From the NCBI GenBank assembly GCA_964353455.1, contig CAYGWP010000192.1, positions 1-6,445 of the forward strand: DNA of 6,445 nt. The letters are read 5' to 3'. Shown in pieces: positions 1-4,971 of this stretch (position 1 is its first letter; each line of letters begins with the position of its first letter). This DNA comes from CAYGWP01 sp964353455 (lineage in GTDB: Bacteria; Planctomycetota; Phycisphaerae; FEN-1346). Both the position numbers and the translations under genes were made by a program. The notes under the pieces are model-generated. The model saw only the letters and a list, made by a program, of their open reading frames with translations, was not told the DNA's origin and did not search any database.

Positions 1-49
1 GGCACACGGCGATACGGGCAATCGTGTAACGCTCTAAGAGTGAAGGCCC

Positions 50-54
50 GGAGG
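50..54 (+). promoter_or_regulatory. Ribosome binding site of the metal-binding protein gene
   Basis: A GGAGG sequence lies 9 bases before the ATG at 64. It decides the start. The frame is also open from a GTG at 40, but that start would place the Shine-Dalgarno inside the coding sequence and add a charged eight-residue stretch ahead of the signal peptide. Confidence 0.6.
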
Positions 55-63
55 CGAGGCACC

Positions 64-1044
64 ATGATGCGGACAGTGCTTGCGGCAATCGGACTGGCGA
101 TGCTTGCGGCATGCTTGTCCGCCGCTAATGCCACGGCCACGCAACAGCACAGCGTGGCCGTGCCACCCGGCGCGAAACTCAAGGTCTTCGTCAGCATCCT
201 CCCGGAGGCCTACTTCGTCGAGCGCGTGGGCGGCCGGCACGTGGAGGTGAGCACCCTCGTCGGTCCCGGCCAGTCGCCCCACACATTCGAGCCGACACCG
301 CGGGAGATCGCCAGACTGGCCGACGCCCGGCTCTTCTTCCGCATCGGCTGGCCGTTTGAGGCGCGGCTGCTCGAGAAGGCCGCCGCCGTCAACCCGGCCC
401 TCAAGGTGATCGACCTGCGCGAGGGCATCGCGCTACGGTGGATGACCGCCGATGAGGAAAACGCGGAGCACTCAGCCTCGTTTAGCCGCGACTCGCAGAG
501 GAGCGCGTCACACGCCCCCGCCGGCCCGGAACGGGTCCAGACTGAGGACGAGGCCGACCCGCACTCGTGGCTGAACCCCCGCAACGCCTCCATCATGGCC
601 GCCACTATCGCTCGGGCCCTTGAGGCCGCCGACCCCGCCCACGCCGCCGATTATCAGGCCAACCTGCGCACGTTTCAGGCCGACCTTGCCGCCCTCGACG
701 CCAGACTTGCCGCAACCCTCGCGCCCCTCAAGGGCAGGCAACTCTTCGTCTATCACCCCGCGTTCGGCTACTTCGCCGATGCCTACGGCCTGAAGCAGGT
801 GCCCGTGGAGGTGGAAGGCAAGGAGCCGACCGCCCGCCAACTTGCCGCCCTCGTTGACCGTGCCCGGGCGGCCGGGGCGCGGGTCATCTTCGTTCAGCCG
901 CAGTTTTCGCCAAGGAACGCCGAGGCGGTGGCGAAGGCCATCGGCGGAGCGGTCGTCCCGTTCGACGACCTGGCGAAGGACTACATCGCCAACCTGTCGG
1001 ACATGGCCGACAAGGTCCGCACCGCCCTGGAGGGCCAACGATGA
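64..1044 (+). CDS. znuA: Zinc (or manganese) ABC transporter solute-binding protein, ZnuA/TroA family
   Basis: This is the extracytoplasmic metal receptor of a cluster A-I ABC importer, which delivers Zn2+ or Mn2+ to the membrane permease encoded two genes downstream. Numbered from ATG 64 (326 residues), it has an N-terminal hydrophobic signal ending in a lipobox-like LAAC (14-17), so Cys17 may be lipidated. The family's metal ligands are visible: His73 in SPHTFEPTP, His167 in DPHSWLNP, His231 in YHPAFGYF and Asp301 near the C-terminus in VVPFDDLAKDY. A His as third ligand is the ZnuA/TroA pattern, whereas Mn-specific members usually have Glu, so zinc is favoured. The conserved EGKEPTARQLAAL and VIFVQPQFSPRNAEA motifs are also present. 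The linker at residues 129-165, where ZnuA proteins often carry a His-rich loop, holds only two His. Its stop overlaps the ATPase start (ATGA), indicating translational coupling. The metal specificity is inferred. Confidence 0.9.
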   Translation: MMRTVLAAIGLAMLAACLSAANATATQQHSVAVPPGAKLKVFVSILPEAYFVERVGGRHVEVSTLVGPGQSPHTFEPTPREIARLADARLFFRIGWPFEARLLEKAAAVNPALKVIDLREGIALRWMTADEENAEHSASFSRDSQRSASHAPAGPERVQTEDEADPHSWLNPRNASIMAATIARALEAADPAHAADYQANLRTFQADLAALDARLAATLAPLKGRQLFVYHPAFGYFADAYGLKQVPVEVEGKEPTARQLAALVDRARAAGARVIFVQPQFSPRNAEAVAKAIGGAVVPFDDLAKDYIANLSDMADKVRTALEGQR

Positions 1045-1805
1045 CCGACCCCGTAATCTCCATTCGCGACGTCTCGTTCTCCTACGACGGGTCGCCCGTC
1101 CTCCAGGACGTTACGCTCGACGTGGCCGAGCGCGATTTCGCGTGCCTCGTCGGCCCGAACGGCGGCGGAAAGACCACCCTCCTCAAACTCATCCTCGGCC
1201 TCCTCGCCCCCGGCACCGGCCAGGTCCGCGTCTTCGGCGGAACCCCGGAGCACGCACGCCCACGCATCGGATACATGCCCCAGCACGCGCAGGTTGACCC
1301 GCGGTTCCCCGTCAGCGTGGCCGACGTGGTCCTGATGGGCCGCATCGGAACCCCCGGGAGCATCGGCCCGTATCGCCGCCCGCAGCGGGAGGCCGCATGG
1401 CAGGCCCTGCGCGAAGTGGGCCTCTACGACCTCCGGAACCGCCCATTCGGCGGCATCTCCGGCGGCCAGCGCCAGCGGACCCTCATCGCCCGCGCCCTTG
1501 CCGCACGGCCGGAACTGCTTCTCCTCGACGAGCCCACCGCCAACCTCGACGCCCACGCCGAAAGCGAACTCTACGAACTCCTCAAACGCCTCAACGAGCG
1601 GCTCACCATTGCCATGGTCTCGCACGACCTGGGGTTCGTCTCCGCCTTCGTCAAGTCGGTCATCTGCGTGAAGCGCTGCGTCGTCGTCCACCCGACCAGC
1701 GAAATCACCGGCCAGATCATCCAGGAAATCTACGGCGGCGACGTCTGCATGGTCCGACACGACCAACGCTGTGCCGAGGGAGGCCACTCGTGTCCGAATT
1801 CCTAG
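1041..1805 (+). CDS. znuC: Zinc/manganese ABC transporter ATP-binding protein
   Basis: This is the cytoplasmic ATPase that powers metal import together with the adjacent receptor and permease. All ABC motifs are in order across 254 residues: Walker A GPNGGGKTT (38-46), Q-loop Gln81 in YMPQ, signature SGGQRQR (140-146), Walker B LLLLDE (159-164), D-loop NLD (168-170) and switch His195 in SHD. The segment HPTSEITGQIIQEIYGGDV (217-235) is typical of the zinc/manganese subfamily rather than of other ABC classes. The tail after it holds Cys236, His240, Cys244, His249 and Cys251, a cluster that could bind metal, though this is inference. The start ATG overlaps the stop of the preceding gene as ATGA. 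The last 16 bases overlap the permease gene and the tail also contains its ribosome binding site, so the three proteins are probably made in coupled amounts. Confidence 0.93.
   Translation: MTDPVISIRDVSFSYDGSPVLQDVTLDVAERDFACLVGPNGGGKTTLLKLILGLLAPGTGQVRVFGGTPEHARPRIGYMPQHAQVDPRFPVSVADVVLMGRIGTPGSIGPYRRPQREAAWQALREVGLYDLRNRPFGGISGGQRQRTLIARALAARPELLLLDEPTANLDAHAESELYELLKRLNERLTIAMVSHDLGFVSAFVKSVICVKRCVVVHPTSEITGQIIQEIYGGDVCMVRHDQRCAEGGHSCPNS
1778..1783 (+). promoter_or_regulatory. Ribosome binding site of the permease gene
   Basis: GGGAGG lies 6 bases before the GTG at 1790, inside the end of the ATPase gene. It fixes the permease start. The same frame is open back to 1397, but that part is out of frame with the clearly real ATPase and encodes only Arg/Pro-rich low-complexity sequence. 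Confidence 0.6.
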
Positions 1806-2635
1806 ACGCCGCCCTACGCTACGATTTCGTCCAGTCGGCGCTCCTCGCCGGACTTCTCGCCAGCGTAGCCTGCGGCATCGTCGGCACCTACGTCGTCGTC
1901 CGACGCATCACCTACATCGCGGGCGGAATCTCCCACTGCGTCCTCGGAGGCATCGGCGCCGCCCTCTACTTCCAGCGGGTCCACGGACTGGCGTGGTTTA
2001 CGCCGCTTCTGGGGGCCGTGACCGCCGCCCTTGCCGCCGCCATGATCATCGGCATCGTCAGCCTGCGGGCCAAGCAGCGAGAGGACACCGTTATCGGGGC
2101 GCTCTGGGCCATCGGCATGGCCGCAGGCGTCCTTTTCATCGCCAAGACGCCCGGATACAGCCAGGACCTTATGAGTTACCTCTTCGGGAACATCCTCATG
2201 GTGGCCCCCGGAGACCTGTGGCTGATTGCCGCCCTCGATGTCCTGGTCATCGCCCTCAGCCTGCTCTTCTATAACCAGTTCCTGGCGGTCTGCTTTGACG
2301 AGGAGTTCGCCAGGGTGCGCGGCATGCGCGTTGAGTTCTACTACCTGCTCCTCCTGGGACTCACGGCCCTGACCGTGGTGCTGCTGGTCTCGGTGGTGGG
2401 CATCGTTCTGGTGATCGCCCTGCTGACGCTGCCCGTGGCCGTGGCCGGGTACTTCGCCCGCCGCCTGTGGCAGATGATGATCCTGGCCAGCGTTTTCAGC
2501 GTCATTTTCACGACGGCCGGCCTGGCCATCTCGTACGGACCGGACCTGCCCGCCGGGGCCACCATCATCATCCTGGCCGGGGCCGTGTACCTTCTGGTGA
2601 CCATCGGTTCCCGCCTCCTCCGCCGCCGGGCGTGA
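1790..2635 (+). CDS. znuB: Zinc/manganese ABC transporter permease, ABC-3 family
   Basis: This is the integral inner-membrane channel subunit of the metal importer. The GTG start gives 281 residues, a normal length for the ABC-3 permease family. The protein is almost entirely hydrophobic, with probable membrane segments near residues 16-37, 44-62, 68-92, 102-119, 141-161, 184-218 (likely two), 227-247 and 254-277. Family landmarks are ISHCVLGGIG (47-56), where most members have SHAVLPG-like sequence; DEEFARVRGM (170-179), the Asp...Ala...Gly cytoplasmic loop that contacts the ATPase; and VVGIVLVIALLTLPVAVA (202-219). It ends in an Arg-rich cytoplasmic tail (LLRRRA). It overlaps the ATPase gene by 16 bases and is the last gene of the operon, since an apparent terminator hairpin follows about 65 bases after its stop. 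The family assignment is firm. Metal specificity is inferred from the receptor. Confidence 0.92.
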   Translation: MSEFLDAALRYDFVQSALLAGLLASVACGIVGTYVVVRRITYIAGGISHCVLGGIGAALYFQRVHGLAWFTPLLGAVTAALAAAMIIGIVSLRAKQREDTVIGALWAIGMAAGVLFIAKTPGYSQDLMSYLFGNILMVAPGDLWLIAALDVLVIALSLLFYNQFLAVCFDEEFARVRGMRVEFYYLLLLGLTALTVVLLVSVVGIVLVIALLTLPVAVAGYFARRLWQMMILASVFSVIFTTAGLAISYGPDLPAGATIIILAGAVYLLVTIGSRLLRRRA

Positions 2636-2654
2636 TCCCGACCCCAACACGCGG

Positions 2655-2702
2655 TCCCCGCGTTTAGACGTCGCCGCGTTTAGCGGTCGCCGCGTTTAGC
2701 CG
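2655..2702 (+). repeat. Three tandem 16-bp units
   Basis: The three units are 2655-2670, 2671-2686 and 2687-2702, each close to TCGCCGCGTTTAGCSG. The first differs at TCCCC and at GACG, and the second and third differ from each other at one base. The last unit overlaps the left arm of the following palindrome, so the tandem repeat appears to be a multiplied piece of that arm. Confidence 0.85.
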
Positions 2703-2760
2703 TCGCCGCAAACGGCGACGGTTTCTTAATGACGCTGCCGTGTGCGGCAGCGGCTAAACG
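2693..2760. repeat. 68-bp nested palindrome (REP-like element)
   Basis: Two 28-base arms (2693-2720 and 2733-2760) are near-perfect reverse complements of each other around a 12-base centre. Each arm also folds on itself: CCGTCGCCG with CGGCGACGG around CAAA (2700-2721), and CGCTGCCG with CGGCAGCG around TGTG (2733-2752). The outer ends are CGTTTAGC and GCTAAACG. Differences between the arms keep each internal stem paired (TC/GA in one, CT/AG in the other), as expected of a structure under selection or a mobile REP/BIME-type pair. The REP assignment is inference. Confidence 0.75.
2700..2727 (+). terminator. Probable rho-independent terminator of the metal-uptake operon
   Basis: A perfect 9-bp GC-rich stem (2700-2708 with 2713-2721), closed by a CAAA loop, is followed at once by TTTCTT. 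It lies 64 bases after the permease stop. The U-tract is short, and the hairpin is also part of the nested palindrome, so termination may be a borrowed role. Confidence 0.5.
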
Positions 2761-2764
2761 TGGT

Positions 2765-2803
2765 CGCACGTAAGTGCCATTTTTACAGAAACACTTACGT
2801 GCG
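2765..2803. repeat. 12-bp perfect inverted repeat with 15-base loop
   Basis: CGCACGTAAGTG (2765-2776) is repeated in inverse as CACTTACGTGCG (2792-2803) around an AT-rich 15-base loop. A second stem follows directly (2804-2812 with 2817-2826), with nine pairs, one bulged C at 2820 and a CCGA loop. No U-tract follows on either strand, so neither looks like a classical terminator. Confidence 0.75.
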
Positions 2804-2958
2804 TTTCGCCCTCCGAAGGCGCGAAAAATAATCAGGTGCCAGGCATCATGGGATACCATTAGTGGGGGGGCGGAGGGCGGACGAATACCATATACGGTAG
2901 GGAATTTGGGCTGCAAACCTAACCGCGGTAGCCTCGGACCGGGGCGATTGCCGATCTC

Positions 2959-2978
2959 GGATTGCGGATTGCGGATTG
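2959..2978 (-). repeat. Short heptamer array (GGATTGC)
   Basis: GGATTGC occurs at 2959-2965 and 2966-2972, followed by GGATTG at 2973-2978. Read on the minus strand the unit is an (A)TCCGCA heptamer, the same core as in the larger array at 3054-3229 but in the opposite orientation. Confidence 0.75.
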
Positions 2979-3053
2979 AACAGAGAGGCAACAACAGATC
3001 ATCCGCAGATGGACGCAGATAAGGCAGGTGTGAGACAAAGACGGAAGGGCTTT

Positions 3054-3229
3054 TTCACTCCGCATTTCGCACTCCGCACTCCCCTTGGTCCGTTCACTCC
3101 GCATTCCGCACTCCGCGCTCCGCACTTCTTTCCGGTCCGTTCACTCCGCATTCCGCACTCCGCGCTCCGCACTTCTTTCCGGTCCGTTCACTCCGCGCTC
3201 CGCACTCCGCGCTCCGCACTCGCTGTTCC
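3054..3229 (+). repeat. 47-bp tandem repeat array built from a YTCCGCA heptamer
   Basis: Two identical 47-base copies lie head to tail at 3087-3133 and 3134-3180. A third copy begins at 3181; its first 40 bases differ from the others at only two positions, and it then diverges by 3229. A degraded partial copy precedes them (3054-3086). Inside each copy the 7-base unit CTCCGCA/TTCCGCA/CTCCGCG runs several times in phase. No non-repeated spacers separate the copies, so this is not a CRISPR array. Such arrays vary in copy number by slippage. Confidence 0.9.
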
Positions 3230-3404
3230 GATTTTTCTTGCCCCCCACCCCGCGCCGGCGTATCGTCACTTGTGTCTGGCGGCACTCCGGCGTGGCGCGA
3301 GACGGCGACCCTGGAAGAGGGAAAATGGGTAAGATGTCCCCAGATTACCACTGGCCCCCCGCAAGGGCGGCAGGCCAAGAAAGGCCCCGCCACATAGGCA
3401 ATCG

Positions 3405-3426
3405 CGAAAACCCGGGTAGCGTCCCC
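3405..3426 (+). repeat. Leader element, copy 1
   Basis: This ~22-base sequence (CGAAAACCCGGGTAGCGTCC, then CC) resembles 4924-4945, with an A-tract, CCCGGG, a GCG/ACG core and TCCCC in the same order. It lies 42 bases upstream of the duplicated-domain gene. Its role is unknown. Confidence 0.4.
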
Positions 3427-3446
3427 AGGTTTCCCAGGTTTCCCAG
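3424..3446 (+). repeat. 9-bp tandem repeat CCCAGGTTT
   Basis: CCCAGGTTT lies at 3424-3432 and 3433-3441, followed by a partial CCCAG at 3442-3446. It ends 22 bases before the ATG of the next gene, so it lies in that gene's likely 5' untranslated leader. Confidence 0.8.
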
Positions 3447-3468
3447 ACTGGCGAAAGGTAAGTGACCC

Positions 3469-4899
3469 ATGAAACGATCACTTCTCAACGGTTCACTCGT
3501 GACGAGCATCAGTCTGGCTCTGTGCATTGGGCTCCTAGGTGCCGGACCGCCGACAACGGCCCCGACTGCCGGCGATCTCCCCGAGCGCTGGCAGCGTGAT
3601 TGGGCGGAGTTCGGCAATCGGCTCCGTCAGGCGAAGGAGGCGGGGAACGTGGCCGCGACGTTTGCCGGCCGCGCGGTCCAGTGGACGGGCATCGTTGCGC
3701 CCGCCGGCGCATCCAATTGGATCGAAGTGGAGTTCGAGCCGTTCACCATTGACCTGGGCGGCGGCGACAAGGCCACTGTTGCCAGCATTACCATGCAGCC
3801 GAGTTCCGCCGATCTGAAAGAGTGGAAGGAGGTCGGCATCGGTCAGAGAGTCACGTTCCGCACGCGCTTCCGCACCCCCAAGCCCAAAGACGAGCCCCTC
3901 ATCCAGTTCTACAAAACTGATGGATCGTGGAAGATGTTGGTGTCATTCGAAGGCGGAACACTGGTTGCCCGCGTGCCCCGTCCGGCCAGTAGGCCCGATG
4001 CCTTGGACGAGCCCTGGCAGCGCGACTGGACGGAGTTCTGCAAACACGTCTCGGCCGCAACGCACTCGTATGTCCTGCACGAGGAACTGCGCGGGCGGCT
4101 CGTGCGCTGGAGCGGCACGATCAACAAACTCCGCCCGCCCAAGGACAAGGACACGGCCTGGGTCGGCCTGGACATGGCCAAGACCAAGATCCGCTGGGGA
4201 AACGAGGAAGTGCCGGCCGACTTTGTCGGCCTAAGCCCCACCGCCGCGGAGTGGCCGGCCTGGGCCGCCCTGACGCCCGGCACGCGCGTGGTCTTTGAGA
4301 CGCGATTCAAAGACGGTAACTTCCAGAACCCCTTGTTGGGTCCGGCCGTGTGCGTCATGCAGCAACAAGGCAAGAGCGACTCTTTCGTCTGCTTCAGCCT
4401 CACGGGTGGAAAGTTGGTCGAGGCGCAGGGGAGGGAAAAGGGGTCAAATCATAATGGCACTAAATCGGCGTCTGACTCAAAGCATATTCTATTGTCTCTT
4501 CAGCCTATCAAGGCCCGTAAGAGCAAGCGAGACGTGTGTATCGTCAAGGTCGAGGGTGGCGAGTCAATCGGCGCAAAGCATGCGCTGCTTTATGTCATCT
4601 TCTCTCCCCGAGTCCCGGATAAGCTCAAGGAACTGGACCCCGCACTGCTCAAACTGAATTTTGGGTCAATGCAGTCAGGAGCCTTTCACGGGGACCAGGG
4701 ATCCGTAGCAGGCTTCAGTTCCTACACCGAAAATATCCCGACCGAGGTTTCTCTATCCTTGGGAGAGAAGCAATCAGCAACGGGGTCAGTTGGTGTTAAG
4801 GTTCAGTTTTGGCATTTCAAGGATGGCAAATGGGAGCCGTGTTCTAAAGTGATGGAAAGGACCTTAGAGTTGGATGACCGCGCCGAAGGCCCAGAGTGA
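3469..4899 (+). CDS. Secreted protein of unknown function with two duplicated domains and a distinct C-terminal region
   Basis: I do not recognise this protein. It begins with a signal peptide: MKR, a hydrophobic core to about residue 25, and likely cleavage near GLLGA. A duplicated domain follows. Copy 1 (about 40-168) and copy 2 (about 182-318) share, in order, WQRDWxEF (41-48; 183-190), GRxVxWxG (67-74; 209-216), an EW...G.RV.F.TRF block (118-134; 261-280) and a final F..GG.LV strand. The GRxVxWxG strand followed by a W-V strand is reminiscent of small OB-like beta barrels, which is only a guess. Residues from about 325 on have no repeat partner, and their DNA is AT-richer than the rest, suggesting a later fusion or replacement. 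AAAGG (3454-3458) lies 10 bases before the ATG. The next gene, 72 bases on, also encodes an exported protein, so co-transcription is possible. Confidence 0.7.
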   Translation: MKRSLLNGSLVTSISLALCIGLLGAGPPTTAPTAGDLPERWQRDWAEFGNRLRQAKEAGNVAATFAGRAVQWTGIVAPAGASNWIEVEFEPFTIDLGGGDKATVASITMQPSSADLKEWKEVGIGQRVTFRTRFRTPKPKDEPLIQFYKTDGSWKMLVSFEGGTLVARVPRPASRPDALDEPWQRDWTEFCKHVSAATHSYVLHEELRGRLVRWSGTINKLRPPKDKDTAWVGLDMAKTKIRWGNEEVPADFVGLSPTAAEWPAWAALTPGTRVVFETRFKDGNFQNPLLGPAVCVMQQQGKSDSFVCFSLTGGKLVEAQGREKGSNHNGTKSASDSKHILLSLQPIKARKSKRDVCIVKVEGGESIGAKHALLYVIFSPRVPDKLKELDPALLKLNFGSMQSGAFHGDQGSVAGFSSYTENIPTEVSLSLGEKQSATGSVGVKVQFWHFKDGKWEPCSKVMERTLELDDRAEGPE

Positions 4900-4923
4900 G
4901 CGTTCGTCATAAGAGGAGAGTAT

Positions 4924-4945
4924 CGAAACCCGGGGACGCTTCCCC
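4924..4945 (+). repeat. Leader element, copy 2, with small hairpin
   Basis: This is the second copy of the ~22-base sequence, 26 bases upstream of the propeller gene's ATG at 4972. Its second half, GGGGA-CGCT-TCCCC (4932-4945), can form a 5-bp hairpin followed by TATATT. It could therefore act as a weak terminator of the upstream gene or as a leader structure of the next one. Neither is demonstrated. Confidence 0.4.
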
Positions 4946-4971
4946 TATATTCCATAACCACTTGTGATACA

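Larger units (their letters stand above)
2636..3468. other. Long intergenic region without a credible gene
   Basis: About 830 bases separate the metal-uptake operon from the next gene. The open frames in it on both strands follow the short repeats and translate to Arg/Ser/Pro-rich or tandem sequence with no recognisable domain. What it does hold is listed separately: 16-bp tandem units, a 68-bp nested palindrome with a terminator-like hairpin, a 12-bp inverted repeat, a bulged hairpin (2804-2826), two heptamer-based arrays and a 9-bp tandem repeat. Between these, 2827-2950 has a G7 run (2864-2870), a near-palindromic GGTGCCAGGCATC (2835-2847) and two ATACCAT copies (2853, 2885). The stretch 3230-3400 has only a weak TGGCC/GGCCA compound hairpin (3352-3377). 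I see no tRNA or riboswitch in it. Confidence 0.75.

Noticed and set aside
40..63. GTG start for the solute-binding protein
   Set aside because: It would put the GGAGG at 50-54 inside the gene. ATG 64 is correctly spaced from it and begins a clean signal peptide.
1397..1789. Upstream extension of the permease reading frame to a 412-residue protein
   Set aside because: It overlaps the ATPase Walker B and switch regions out of frame, encodes Arg/Pro-rich low-complexity sequence, and the GTG at 1790 has a good ribosome site and gives a normal family length.
1814..2650. 278-residue minus-strand frame opposite the permease
   Set aside because: Its Gly/Asp/Glu/His/Gln-rich translation mirrors the hydrophobic codons of the permease and has no domain signature.
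2835..2847. GGTGCCAGGCATC as a transposon end
   Set aside because: It is a single imperfect palindrome with no partner copy, no flanking target duplication and no transposase in the window.
3054..3229. Possible CRISPR array
   Set aside because: The copies adjoin directly with no unique spacers, the repeat has an internal 7-base period, and no cas genes are present.
3238..3266. Sigma70-like promoter TTGCCC, 17 bases, TATCGT before the duplicated-domain gene
   Set aside because: Each box matches only four of six consensus bases and the distance to the ATG is about 200 bases. In a region this repetitive such a match is expected by chance.
2976..3465. Open frames on both strands through the tandem array
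   Set aside because: The translations are periodic (HSALRTP-like and SAECG-like) and reflect the heptamer repeat rather than a protein.
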